This document shows, in pieces, positions 27,527 to 36,841 of a stretch of DNA of 64,000 nucleotides (position 1 is the stretch's first letter; the number at the start of each line of letters is the position of its first letter). Made by a program: the position numbers and the translations under genes. Under the pieces are notes generated by a model. It was not told the origin of the DNA. It saw only the letters and a program-made list of their open reading frames with translations, and made no database searches. Source of the stretch: Furfurilactobacillus milii (lineage in GTDB: Bacteria; Bacillota; Bacilli; Lactobacillales; Lactobacillaceae); contig NZ_JAIWJF010000001.1 in NCBI RefSeq assembly GCF_021654115.1, positions 62,001 through 126,000 of the forward strand, in the 5' to 3' direction.

Positions 27527-28669
27527 TTAGTCCACAACCGGTGTGTGATCATTACTAAAGTGCATAACTGAGTAAAAGGCACCTTTTAAATAATGCTGCA
27601 TCGCCACTGGAATACCCAACTCGTCCATTTCAAACGGTGAAATCCGGTAGCGAATACTATCCTCATCATCCCCAGCAACCTTTTCGTACCATTGTGGTTC
27701 ACGAATCATTTCACGACCGATTGCCGCAAAACTAGCACCAGCAGCCAACACCTTCTCAGCATCAGCAGGCGTTTCAATCGAGCCCACGCTGATCAATGGT
27801 TTACGGCCATCTAACTGCCGAACTATTTTGTCCAAAATCGGTTCCTTATCCGTTGCGTCATTCAACGAAGTGCGCCATGCCGATCCCATTGAGGTGTGTA
27901 CATAGTCAATTGGTGTCTCACTCAGCATTTCGATAAAAGCCATCGTGTCGTCCAAACGAATACCTGGTTCGCCGATTTCTTCCGGTGAAATCCGATACCC
28001 TAGCAAGAACTTGCCATTTGTTTCCTGGGAAATAACTTCGTGAACGGACTGAATAACGGCTCTGGCAAAGTTCATCCGTTTGTCACGATTACCACCCCAA
28101 CGGTCTTCGCGGCGGTTGGAATGCGGTGAGTAAAATTGTTGCAGTAGATAAGTGTTAGCGCCATGGAGTTCAACGCCATCGAAACCTGCTTCAATTGCCC
28201 TATGAGTGGCGTCGGCAAATGCTTGAATGATTGATTCAATTTCTGTTTCGGACAACGCCCTTGGTGTTTCCGCATCTTCAGGGCGATTAGGTTTTACCGC
28301 ACTGGCACTGACAGTTTGCGTGCCGCGTAAAATCTGTGAATTTGATTTTCGCCCAGCATGAAAGATCTGTAGCACAGCCTTAGTCCCGTTCCGTTTGATT
28401 GCACGGGCCATCTCTGCCAGTCCGTCAATATCGCTATCATCTGCAATCGATAGCTCGCCTTCAAATCCCTTCCCACCAGACACAACATTGGCAACCTCGG
28501 CGACTACCATGCCAACGCCACCGGCGCGCATTTTATAGTAGTCAATTTCTTCATTAGTCACATGACCATCATAATAACTGGACATTGTGGTGGTTGGTGC
28601 CATCACCACGCGGTTTTTAATCGTGACGCCGTTAGCAAACGTATATGGTTGTTCAAATTGATATTTCAT
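27527..28669 (-). CDS. Old Yellow Enzyme-family NADH:flavin oxidoreductase
   Basis: About 380 aa, FMN-binding TIM barrel. The ATG at 28667-28669 (MKYQFEQPYTFANGVTIKNRVVMAPTTT) is favoured by GGGAGAG upstream; 28705 would add an odd basic leader. Other blocks are LQIFHAGRKS, GFDGVELHGANTYLLQQFYSPHSNRREDRWGG with the His-x-x-Asn substrate pair, and PLISVGSI. It reduces activated alkenes or unknown electrophiles. It precedes gdh by 104 bp on the same strand and probably shares its transcript. Confidence 0.88.
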   Translation of the reverse strand: MKYQFEQPYTFANGVTIKNRVVMAPTTTMSSYYDGHVTNEEIDYYKMRAGGVGMVVAEVANVVSGGKGFEGELSIADDSDIDGLAEMARAIKRNGTKAVLQIFHAGRKSNSQILRGTQTVSASAVKPNRPEDAETPRALSETEIESIIQAFADATHRAIEAGFDGVELHGANTYLLQQFYSPHSNRREDRWGGNRDKRMNFARAVIQSVHEVISQETNGKFLLGYRISPEEIGEPGIRLDDTMAFIEMLSETPIDYVHTSMGSAWRTSLNDATDKEPILDKIVRQLDGRKPLISVGSIETPADAEKVLAAGASFAAIGREMIREPQWYEKVAGDDEDSIRYRISPFEMDELGIPVAMQHYLKGAFYSVMHFSNDHTPVVD

Positions 28670-28754
28670 AAATTTTCTCTCCCTCTGTTTTCTTGAATGA
28701 TTCATAGTTTAATAGCTGCCATCTAAAACTGAAATAAGGCACTTTTTAGTACCA

Positions 28755-29075
28755 TTAAATTGATCTGTCAGTAGATGCTTCTTGACGATGTTTACCCCAT
28801 TCAGCCATTAATAATAAAAACGGACGCGTTGATTGACCGGCTTTTGTTAACCGACAGCTGAATCCCTGATGTGTCGTCAACCGAAGCTGAATCAGACCAT
28901 TTCGCCATAAACTACATAGTTGAAAGACAAACGAACACAAATTACGTTTCGGTAAGTGTTGATATAAATTCAGTAGCGATTGTGGACCATCCAGCAGTGC
29001 TGTCACAATCAATGGTCGACATGTGCCAGCTAATACGCTGGTTGTATAACGGAGCCCTTTATCTTCATCACCCAT
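28755..29075 (-). CDS. Divergent HxlR-like regulator
   Basis: 106 aa. The N-terminal LAGTCRPLIVTALLDGPQSLLNLYQHLPKRNLCSFVFQLCSLWRNGLIQL follows the HxlR winged-helix scaffold (core Cys-x-Pro-x-Ile, recognition helix, 'wRnGLI' in place of 'E.dGiI') but many consensus positions have changed, including loss of the usual TQKvLt segment. GGAGG precedes the ATG. It may be a fast-evolving regulator of the downstream OYE-gdh-glcU genes or a decaying duplicate of its neighbour at 29178. Confidence 0.6.
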   Translation of the reverse strand: MGDEDKGLRYTTSVLAGTCRPLIVTALLDGPQSLLNLYQHLPKRNLCSFVFQLCSLWRNGLIQLRLTTHQGFSCRLTKAGQSTRPFLLLMAEWGKHRQEASTDRSI

Positions 29076-29177
29076 TAGCCATCCTCCAATTTCTCAAGTG
29101 AATGACGCTAGTGTACTGACTCTGTATGGACAAAAAAAGAAGGCACTTTTGAGTACCTTCCCAAAAAACATTTCAAT

Positions 29178-29570
29178 TTAACCAACTTGATTCAAAATAT
29201 CTGCGTAACCGCTGTGATCAGGATTTAAAATTTCAACGGGTTCGCCGGCTTCGTTTAACTGCTCAATTCTTCGTTCGCCCCACACAGACATTTGGACCAG
29301 AATGCCACCCAATGTTTTGCCAAACGCCGTTAAATCATACGTTACACAGAACGGCGCCTTTGTGCCATGAACATGGCGAACGATGATGCCATCGCTTTCC
29401 AACTCACGCAGTTGTTGGGTCAGCACTTTTTGTGTGATGTCAGGAATTTCACGTCGTAACTCACTGCTGCGTTGTTGACCTTTGCCCAAATGGCACAAAA
29501 TAATCGGTTTCCACTTTCCACCAATCACTTCTAACGTTGCTTCAACCCCAATATTGTATGTCTTTGCCAT
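29178..29570 (-). CDS. HxlR-family transcriptional regulator
   Basis: 130 aa with the full HxlR pattern: GVEATLEVIGGKWKPIILCHLGKGQQRSSELRREIPDITQKVLTQQLRELESDGIIVRHV, followed by YDLTAFGKTLGGIL. GGAGG precedes the ATG. Lies upstream of the second, divergent HxlR-like gene and the OYE-gdh-glcU group on the same strand. Ligand or redox signal unknown. Confidence 0.88.
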   Translation of the reverse strand: MAKTYNIGVEATLEVIGGKWKPIILCHLGKGQQRSSELRREIPDITQKVLTQQLRELESDGIIVRHVHGTKAPFCVTYDLTAFGKTLGGILVQMSVWGERRIEQLNEAGEPVEILNPDHSGYADILNQVG

Positions 29571-29810
29571 TCTTAGACCTCCTCAACCATCATCAGTTGT
29601 TCACCAGTCTACAGGCTTCAACTTCACGTGTGAAGTAGGTACTTTTGGGTAACCTAGCCATGAACTTAACTGAAGTGCGAGTTTGCTGGCGACTAGCTGG
29701 CTTAGAAAGTGTTCACTGATGATTACAATCTAACCTAATTAGAATCCTGACAGTGAGTAACGTATACTTATGGTACTGAGCGTTTCAAACGAACACTACT
29801 GGAGGTTCAT

Positions 29811-30446
29811 ATGTATAAAACTTTAATCTATGATTTTGACGGCACTATCGGCGACACACTGCCAATTTGCATTGCCGCTTTCAAAAAAGCGGTAACCCCT
29901 TTTTTAGATCGTGACATTTCTGACGAAGAAATTGTCTCGACGTTTGGTCCCAGTGAAGAGGGTACGATTCAGGCCTTAATTCCTGATCACTTCGACGAAG
30001 GAATTCACGCTTATTGGCAAGCCTACAAAGAACTACAATACATGGCTCCTAAAGCATTTGACGGCATTCAGGAATTGCTTGATGACACTGCCAAAGCTGG
30101 TTTTCAAAACATCCTCGTTACTGGTAAAGCCCGCACCAGCGCCGACATTTCACTTGAACAATATGGACTTACAAAAGATTTTAAAATGATCCTGACAGGT
30201 TCTCCAAAAGGACCTAACAAGCCTGAAAATATTGTTAAAGCCCTGAAAGAAACTGGCACTGATGCGTCTGATGCTCTCTACGTCGGTGATGCGCCAAGCG
30301 ATATCACATCTGCTCACGCAGCTAACATTAAGATTGCTGCCGCACTTTGGGGTAGCATCATTGAACCAGAAAAAGTGGCTGCGTTAAAACCTGACTATAC
30401 GTGTCATAGTGTGGCTGACTTCCGACAGATTGTGTTGCCGAAATAA
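29811..30446 (+). CDS. HAD-superfamily phosphatase (phosphoglycolate phosphatase-like)
   Basis: 211 aa. Motif I YDFDGTIGDT with the nucleophile and acid/base aspartates at residues 7 and 9, a helical cap (about 17-85), motif II LVTGKA, Lys in SPKGPNKPENI (motif III) and motif IV YVGDAPSDITSA. Substrate likely a small phosphomonoester such as phosphoglycolate or a sugar phosphate. GGAGG lies 6 bases before the ATG. A promoter with -10 like TATACT is seen around 29763. No operon partner. Confidence 0.85.
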   Translation: MYKTLIYDFDGTIGDTLPICIAAFKKAVTPFLDRDISDEEIVSTFGPSEEGTIQALIPDHFDEGIHAYWQAYKELQYMAPKAFDGIQELLDDTAKAGFQNILVTGKARTSADISLEQYGLTKDFKMILTGSPKGPNKPENIVKALKETGTDASDALYVGDAPSDITSAHAANIKIAAALWGSIIEPEKVAALKPDYTCHSVADFRQIVLPK

Positions 30447-30500
30447 GTGCACTAGTCGTCGTTTAAATGCACACTCATTTTTTCAGAAACGTGATTAATA

Positions 30501-30967
30501 ATGGAAAACGAATTTCAATTGGTCGATGACCAACAATTAATTATCGTTCAGCAAATGTATAAACTTGCTTTTAAACAGTTGTTCGAAAAATATCATGATC
30601 GATACACTAATCCATACATGGAAACGCTTGAAACCTTGCGAAAAAAGTCCGAGCAACCTAATAGTGCCTACTATCTGTTTCACATATACAAAAAGAATGT
30701 GGGTATGTTTCGACTCACTACCGATTCTTCCATGTCACTGGGAAGAATTTCACCATTACTTATTTTGCCCGATTTTCAAGGACACGGTTATGCTCAGAAG
30801 ATGTTGAATGTCAATTTCCATCTATTCATCATTGGTCTCTTGATACGATTAAAGAAGAAAAGAAGTTAGTTTCTCTATACCAAAAAGCAGGTTATACAAG
30901 ATTACCAAACAAAGAAAAAACTATTAGCGGTAGCATGCACATCATTTACTTTACGAAAGACATTTAA
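30501..30967 (+). pseudogene. GNAT acetyltransferase, frameshifted
   Basis: The first frame (30501-30869) reads MFRLTTDSSMSLGRISPLLILPDFQGHGYAQKML, the acetyl-CoA-binding core of a GNAT enzyme with the Q-x-x-G-x-A-like loop, but then drifts into a basic out-of-frame tail. From about 30810 another frame continues the domain: SIHHWSLDTIKEEKKLVSLYQKAGYTRL and GSMHIIYFTKDI, ending at 30967. A single indel between 30805 and 30820 would join them to about 155 aa. Probably inactive unless the shift is a sequencing artefact. Confidence 0.7.
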
Positions 30968-31159
30968 TAACACAAATAGCGGATTAACCAAATTTTATTT
31001 TGTTTGGCTAATCCGCTATTTGTTTCATGTGGAACGGTTCATCTTTTATTTACACTACAGCATTTTTGTCATATTACTTTCGGAAAAAGTTGCAGATTAG
31101 ACCAATACTGGCATAATTAAAACTATATCTGAATTATTTCAGTCATTATGGGGGAAAGC

Positions 31160-32515
31160 ATGGATAAAGATAATCATACGGGCTCTACGTCAGAGGTGCC
31201 GCTATCAAGACGACATCACATGAAAATCCCGTGGAAGGATCTGATTGAGGACAATGATGTTGAGGCTCGTGATGCCAGCTTGCAAGAACGAGCATCCATT
31301 GTCGGCCGAATTGGCATCACAATGTTGTCCTGTGGTACCGGGGCTTGGCGAGTCAGAGAAGCAATGAACACGGTCGCCAGATCCTTAAAACTAACCTGTT
31401 CTGCTGACATCAGCTTAATCTCGATTTCCTATACTTGTTTCAGCGATGAGCACAGTTACACACAGGTGTTATCCTTGCCAAGCACCGGCGTTAACACCGA
31501 CAAATTAAACATTCTAGAGGAAATGGTCAAGAACTTTAATAACGATTTCTCGTTCTTGCCAGTTAAGAAAATTCATCAGTTCATTGATAAAGTTCAACAA
31601 CGACCGAAACAATATTCACCATTAGTTTCTGGTTTGGCCGCCGCAATTGCCTGTGCGTCATTTATCTTTTTGCTAGGTGGCGGTATTCCCGAAATGATCT
31701 GTACCTTCATTGGTGCAGGACTTGGTAATTTTGTTCGGGCCCTGATGGGTAAACATTCCATTACTGTAATTGCTAGCATTGCAGTTAGTGTCGCCGTCGC
31801 TTGTCTAACCTATATGTTTGCTTTCCGAATTTTTGAAATGTATTTCCATGTTTTGGCGCTACATGAAGCCGGCTATATTGGCGCGCTCCTCTTCGTGATT
31901 CCAGGATTTCCGTTTATTACCAGCATGCTGGACATTTCCAAGCTGGACATGCGTTCTGGTCTAGAACGGCTTGCTTACGCAATCATGATCACGCTGGTCG
32001 CAACATTAGTTGGTTGGTTAGTGGCCACAATCTTTGGATTTAAACCTGCCAACTTCTTGCCGCTTGGATTATCTCCATTAGTATTAATGCTATTACGTTT
32101 GCCGGCTAGTTTTTTCGGGGTTTACGGGTTCTCGATTATGTTTAACAGTTCTCAGAAAATGGCGATTACTGCTGGATTGATCGGCGCTGTAGCAAACACA
32201 CTCCGACTAGAACTGGTCGACTTAACAAACATTCCGCCAGCATCTGCCGCATTCTTTGGGGCTCTTGTGGCAGGTCTGATTGCTTCAGTGGTTAATCGGT
32301 TCAATGGTTACCCACGAATTTCTTTGACTGTACCTTCGATCGTTATCATGGTTCCTGGCTTGTACATTTATCGGGCCGTCTTTAATATCGGGAGTAATCA
32401 AATTGCAGTTGGCTCTCTATGGCTGACAAAAGCGATTTTGATTATTATGTTCCTGCCATTGGGGTTGTTTGTAGCGCGAGCCATCCTAGATAAGAGTTGG
32501 CGGCATTTCGACTAA
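31160..32515 (+). CDS. ThrE-family threonine/serine exporter (fused two-domain form)
   Basis: About 451 aa from the ATG at 31160, which GGGGGAAAG precedes; 31148 lacks an RBS. A hydrophilic N-terminal ~130 residues (ERASIVGRIGITMLSCGTGAWRVREAMNTVARSL) is followed by ten predicted membrane helices, the ThrE (PF06738) and ThrE_2 (PF12821) arrangement in a single chain. Exports threonine or serine, or related molecules, down the proton gradient. The second helix group begins at about residue 290. Alone in its transcript or read through into the GH43-like gene. Confidence 0.85.
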   Translation: MDKDNHTGSTSEVPLSRRHHMKIPWKDLIEDNDVEARDASLQERASIVGRIGITMLSCGTGAWRVREAMNTVARSLKLTCSADISLISISYTCFSDEHSYTQVLSLPSTGVNTDKLNILEEMVKNFNNDFSFLPVKKIHQFIDKVQQRPKQYSPLVSGLAAAIACASFIFLLGGGIPEMICTFIGAGLGNFVRALMGKHSITVIASIAVSVAVACLTYMFAFRIFEMYFHVLALHEAGYIGALLFVIPGFPFITSMLDISKLDMRSGLERLAYAIMITLVATLVGWLVATIFGFKPANFLPLGLSPLVLMLLRLPASFFGVYGFSIMFNSSQKMAITAGLIGAVANTLRLELVDLTNIPPASAAFFGALVAGLIASVVNRFNGYPRISLTVPSIVIMVPGLYIYRAVFNIGSNQIAVGSLWLTKAILIIMFLPLGLFVARAILDKSWRHFD

Positions 32516-32620
32516 AAAACGAATATGTATAAGCCCCAAAATGTAATTTTGAAGAGAGTAGGTTATGAAAGAGTTTACTCACTTCATAATATGGATGGCA
32601 TTGCAAAGGAGATAATCCAT

Positions 32621-33583
32621 ATGCTTACTGACAAAAATGATGACGTTCATGCTCACGATTTTCAATCCACTAAAACTGGCAATTGGTTATCTGACATTTC
32701 CGCTTTAAAAACAATTGAATTTGATCGAGCCCCATACCAAGCTGTTCTAATGAGATCTTGCGCAACTAAAGATGATTTTACTCCGGCGCGTTTGCAGCTG
32801 GGGAAATCCTCTGATGGTTTTAGCTTTCAGGAATACATTACTAAGGTTCCTACAGAAACAATTCGCGATCCATCAATGATAAAAACGGAAAACAACGGCT
32901 ATTATTTAATAGAATCAGATGGACTTTATCAAACTTTCGATTTAATGAATTGGAAAAATCTAAATTGGGATTGGAAAAGTTTAGGTTTCGATTCGGTATG
33001 GGCACCTGAGTTTTTTCGGGATAAAGATAATCAAGTAAAAGTAGTTATTTCTCAATGCGAGCATAATACAACGCCTCACGGAACTGAAATGGCACCATTT
33101 AGTATTTACACCTATGACTTTGATATCCACAGCGGACACTTATCAACTATGCAAAAGCTCACCCCAGCAAGAGGTACTGTGTTTCCCGAGAAACTAATTG
33201 ATCCTGATATTAAATTTGATGCAGCAACCAATCTATATTACCTTGTGGCTGCTCACTACACTGCTGATTCTGAGTCAACAATTGATCTTTACTGTAGTAG
33301 CCAAATTGAATCTGGTTGGACTCAAGTGCCATTAGATTTTGATTCACACACAATTAACGGTTCTGTTTACGAGGCTCCAGAAATTGAATGGATTGAAAAT
33401 CAATGGGTTCTTTATGTCGATGCTTTTTCCAACCCCAAATTTAATAATCAGGATGGCATCCTGTTCTCACCAATTACGCCACTCTCCTCGGACGGTGTCA
33501 ACATCACGGAATCCTTAAAACCATTGAAATATACGTCTCCCGGTAATGATTACACACCTTGGGCGATTTGCTTTGTTCATTGA
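32621..33583 (+). CDS. GH43-like five-bladed beta-propeller glycosidase, cytoplasmic
   Basis: About 320 aa if started at the ATG at 32621, which has a strong AAAGGAGAT 7 bases upstream; a start at 32525 would add a poorly conserved leader. No signal peptide. Three acidic motifs in family-43-like positions are seen: ETIRDPSMI (base), LIDPDIKFD (pKa modulator) and VYEAPEIEWIE (general acid), each starting a propeller blade that ends in a YYLI/YYLV/WVLYVD strand. Substrate unknown, perhaps arabinosides or xylosides imported as small oligomers. The gene closes the ten-kb accessory block and is followed by a terminator. Confidence 0.65.
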   Translation: MLTDKNDDVHAHDFQSTKTGNWLSDISALKTIEFDRAPYQAVLMRSCATKDDFTPARLQLGKSSDGFSFQEYITKVPTETIRDPSMIKTENNGYYLIESDGLYQTFDLMNWKNLNWDWKSLGFDSVWAPEFFRDKDNQVKVVISQCEHNTTPHGTEMAPFSIYTYDFDIHSGHLSTMQKLTPARGTVFPEKLIDPDIKFDAATNLYYLVAAHYTADSESTIDLYCSSQIESGWTQVPLDFDSHTINGSVYEAPEIEWIENQWVLYVDAFSNPKFNNQDGILFSPITPLSSDGVNITESLKPLKYTSPGNDYTPWAICFVH

Positions 33584-33607
33584 AAAAATTTCATATTTAG
33601 CGCAAAT

Positions 33608-33636
33608 AAAAAAGGCTTTCAATGAAAGTCTTTTTT
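33608..33636. terminator. Bidirectional terminator between GH43-like gene and walJ
   Basis: AAAAAAGGCTTTC (33608-33620) pairs with GAAAGTCTTTTTT (33624-33636) around a 3-base loop, with T or A runs on both sides. It separates the accessory block from the wal operon. Confidence 0.75.
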
Positions 33637-33652
33637 GTTTCATGTGTAACTT

Positions 33653-34498
33653 TTACAAAGTCATCAAATTCGTTGCTGAATCGGGATCCGTATCTAGAAT
33701 ACGGAAATCGTGTTCAACACCAAAATCATGTTCTTCCATCATGGACGCGACCGTTAAGTGAGCCAATGTCTTCATGTTGTTTTCTTTACTCAAGTGACCA
33801 AGGAAAATTCGTTTGGTCCGGTTTCCCAGCACCTGCATCAAAGCATTAGCACCATCTTCGTTGGACAAGTGACCCGTATCACTCAAAATCCGTTGTTTTA
33901 GAGGCCACGGATACCCGCCCATTCGCAACATTTCCATGTCGTGATTACATTCAAACAGATAGGCGTCTGCGTTTTTAATCACACCAGCCATTCGTTCAGA
34001 CACATAACCCGTGTCTGTTAAAATCACAAACGACTTGCCATTAGAGTGTAATTCGTAAAATTGAGGGTCCACAGCATCGTGTGACACTGGAAAACTTTGA
34101 ACATCCAGGTCACCCATCGACTGAATTTCACCAGCTTCAAGATCAAACTTTTGTTCCAACGGAATTTTGCCAACTTTGCCAGAAATAGCTTCCCATGTTT
34201 TTTCGTTTGCATACACGTTAATGCCATATTTTCGCGCCAGAACACCCACACTCTTGGAATGGTCGGTATGTTCGTGCGTTACAAATAAACTGTCGACATC
34301 GTTCAAATCACGCCCAATTTGATGCATCAGCTCATTAATCTTTTTCCCGGAGAGTCCGGCATCGACTAAGACCTTATGCGTGGGCGTTTCGATATATGTT
34401 GTGTTGCCAGTACTTCCGCTGGCCAGCACACTAATCTTCATTTCGTCAGTATCTGTAGATACTGCGTTTAAGGAATGAGGATTACTTAAATCAATCAC
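33653..34498 (-). CDS. walJ: WalJ (YycJ) metallo-beta-lactamase-fold nuclease
   Basis: About 281 aa from GTG at 34496-34498, which has GGAGAT 6-8 bases upstream; ATG at 34441 is an alternative and 34543 lacks an RBS. ISVLASGSTGNTTYIET opens the domain, and metal ligands appear in FVTHEHTDHSKSVG, VSHDAVDPQFY, LTDTGYVS, ECNHDMEML and GHLSNEDGA. YycJ family proteins are exonuclease-like and linked to DNA repair and cell-wall control. Last gene of walRKHIJ here; htrA and rlmH, normally next, lie 10 kb away. Confidence 0.9.
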   Translation of the reverse strand: MIDLSNPHSLNAVSTDTDEMKISVLASGSTGNTTYIETPTHKVLVDAGLSGKKINELMHQIGRDLNDVDSLFVTHEHTDHSKSVGVLARKYGINVYANEKTWEAISGKVGKIPLEQKFDLEAGEIQSMGDLDVQSFPVSHDAVDPQFYELHSNGKSFVILTDTGYVSERMAGVIKNADAYLFECNHDMEMLRMGGYPWPLKQRILSDTGHLSNEDGANALMQVLGNRTKRIFLGHLSKENNMKTLAHLTVASMMEEHDFGVEHDFRILDTDPDSATNLMTL

Positions 34499-34586
34499 AG
34501 AGCCATCTCCATTATTTATGTCCAAATAAAAACTACCACTCATCGTAACATGAAATACGTGGTAGTTTTAGTGCTGCAATCATAAT

Positions 34587-35498
34587 TTAATTTCCGGTGG
34601 TCGCCGTGTCATCTTCATTATCCACGGTAATGCTTGATGTACTGCTACTGCTGCCTGAGGAACTACTGCTATTTGTCACCTGAGTTGTTGAATCTGTCGA
34701 TTTCATAACAGCGCCGGTAAACGCGTTGACCCGCTTGATGACCACGTTATCCGTGTTCTTCGACTTCAAGGCAATAAACCAGGTTGGCACGTACACATTA
34801 TTATCCGATACGCGTAGCAAACGTGAGTAAGCCAGTTTAGACCACAATACCTTCGTGCTGTTTGGCAATTCGTTGTACTGGTATAACCAAATCAATGCCT
34901 TTTGTTGGCTAATGGTGGTTGTTTTTTCGCGAAGTGGTTCAGCCTGAATTACATAACTCTGTGTGTAACTAATCACCTGATTTTTAGCACCGATGCGGAA
35001 ACGCAATTGACCCGAAGGCGCCATAATCGTGCCGGATGGAACTTTCTGAACATAGACTACTTCGTTGGCAGAAACTTTAGAAAGTTCCGCGCTATAAACA
35101 TATTCATCTCCGGCTGTGACGTTGGCATTGCTCTTAACAAACCGGTTCAATTGCGTTTGTGGCTTTTTAGGACTAACCGTCAATGTCTGATGCAGATAGC
35201 TGGTCATTTCAGTAGCGTTAAAACGGAGATCCTGGTAGGTTAAATTATCAACACCTGCGCGCAAACGTGAGAGGCCAGACTTTGCGGATACATAATAACC
35301 TTCCGCCTCTTCAGACGAGGGAGTAGTAAACGTAATGCCATCATTTTTCATTTCACGAAGAATGGTGGTCGCATTATTCGCGTTTCGTTGTGAGGATTCC
35401 GTTACGGTTGAATCACTCTTCTGCCAAGTTACAAACAAAAAAGTATTAATGGCTACAAAGGCCACAATAAAAATCCATTGAATTCTGCGAAAATCCAT
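34587..35498 (-). CDS. walI: WalI (YycI) regulatory membrane protein
   Basis: 303 aa. One N-terminal membrane helix (IQWIFIVAFVAINTFLFVTW) and an extracellular domain with the YycI pattern, including LIWLYQYNELP and VYVPTWFIALK before a Thr/Ser-rich acidic tail. With WalH it forms a complex that holds WalK in check through the membrane segments (B. subtilis knowledge). It follows walH by 14 bases. Confidence 0.88.
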   Translation of the reverse strand: MDFRRIQWIFIVAFVAINTFLFVTWQKSDSTVTESSQRNANNATTILREMKNDGITFTTPSSEEAEGYYVSAKSGLSRLRAGVDNLTYQDLRFNATEMTSYLHQTLTVSPKKPQTQLNRFVKSNANVTAGDEYVYSAELSKVSANEVVYVQKVPSGTIMAPSGQLRFRIGAKNQVISYTQSYVIQAEPLREKTTTISQQKALIWLYQYNELPNSTKVLWSKLAYSRLLRVSDNNVYVPTWFIALKSKNTDNVVIKRVNAFTGAVMKSTDSTTQVTNSSSSSGSSSSTSSITVDNEDDTATTGN

Positions 35499-35512
35499 AC
35501 TGCCCCTCCTTC

Positions 35513-36841
35513 CTACTGGGTACCGCCGCCATTAAGCAGATCCGTATATAGTTGCCACTTACCACTCGTGTAAACGTAATAAGTCGGTTGTAGATCCACA
35601 ACCTGTTTAGAATCGTAATTATTTTCCCATTGATAGCCGAGCACAATATCTTTAATTTTGTTTTTCGAAATACCAGCCGCCTCAAGTTGTGCCATCACCG
35701 TCGATGTTGCTGGCAACGTCACGTTACTATTAGAATCTGTTGGCAGTGGCACCTGAAGATTGGTCAACGTAAAGTCAATTTCTTCGGTACCAGACTTTTT
35801 GTTTTTGACCTGAACAGCGCCAAAATCCGTTTGATTAAAGATTGGGAATCCTTCAACAAACGAACGGTAGGTTACTTCCCGACCATTGTTTTCATTGTCA
35901 AAATACCGTACAGAATCTAACGGCATGCCAGTGCTGCTCAACCCAGCAAACGAAGTCTTTAGGTTTCTGCCTAAATCACGAGAAATTGAATTCTTAGCAT
36001 TGTAATTTTCGAACATGACCGCGCCCGTCTTATCGTTTACGGTCATCCGTTTGTACGCACCGTCAAAATAAATCGTGTGACCATCATGACGCTGGACACT
36101 GACGGAAGTGGCTTCTCCAGAATTCAGCAACGACGTAACAAAAAAGTTAGCACTCTGTTCACCAATAAGGTAACTGTACTTAGGAATATGGACCTCATTA
36201 GTATAGTAAGTTAGCGTATGATCCTTTGACGTAATCTGCTCAACTGGATAACGTTTGTCCCCCTCGGCAATCACGCGACGAACCTTGCTCAACTGCTGTT
36301 TGGAAACACTAATTTTATAAATTGTTAAGTCGTTATCGTTCAGCAGGTACAGCTCACCTGGTTTGGTCGTTGAAAATAAAATTCGTGAGAACTTAGCAGT
36401 GGGCGACATAAGCAATCGTTGATCATAAGAACTGTTAAAAATAGAACGACCAATGTTATCGGCGTAACTTAACTGCACTGTGTTCTTTTGATTCAGCAAT
36501 TTTTGATAGGCATCTTTATCTTTTTGGCTAACCTTGCGAAAATTCGTCATGCGCCAATTCTTAACTTCGTTTTTAACGGTGGTGACCAAATTAATTTTGG
36601 GATTATAAATTGATTCAGCGTGTCCGTGCGAATCCGTCACGATTACCTGCGTTGGCAAGTAAATATCATCGATAGACCGCGTTGATACTGTTGAATGCGT
36701 CGACCGGGTCGATGAAGTAGCAGTCCTAGCGCGATCAAAACGGGCCGGATTAATCCAAATTAATAGTGATAAAACAATACTGAGTCCGATCAACAATGTT
36801 AGTGCGACCGGTAATAAACCATTTCTTAGTCTAGTCCACAT
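35513..36841 (-). CDS. walH: WalH (YycH) regulatory membrane protein
   Basis: About 442 aa from the ATG at 36839-36841; GAGGAGG lies 9 bases upstream and the start overlaps the walK stop by 11 bases, so translation is coupled. One membrane helix (LLPVALTLLIGLSIVLSLLIW) then a large extracellular part containing FFVTSLLNSGEATSV and the C-terminal QVVDLQPTYYVYTSGKWQLY. Binds WalI and WalK to tune kinase activity. Confidence 0.88.
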   Translation of the reverse strand: MWTRLRNGLLPVALTLLIGLSIVLSLLIWINPARFDRARTATSSTRSTHSTVSTRSIDDIYLPTQVIVTDSHGHAESIYNPKINLVTTVKNEVKNWRMTNFRKVSQKDKDAYQKLLNQKNTVQLSYADNIGRSIFNSSYDQRLLMSPTAKFSRILFSTTKPGELYLLNDNDLTIYKISVSKQQLSKVRRVIAEGDKRYPVEQITSKDHTLTYYTNEVHIPKYSYLIGEQSANFFVTSLLNSGEATSVSVQRHDGHTIYFDGAYKRMTVNDKTGAVMFENYNAKNSISRDLGRNLKTSFAGLSSTGMPLDSVRYFDNENNGREVTYRSFVEGFPIFNQTDFGAVQVKNKKSGTEEIDFTLTNLQVPLPTDSNSNVTLPATSTVMAQLEAAGISKNKIKDIVLGYQWENNYDSKQVVDLQPTYYVYTSGKWQLYTDLLNGGGTQ

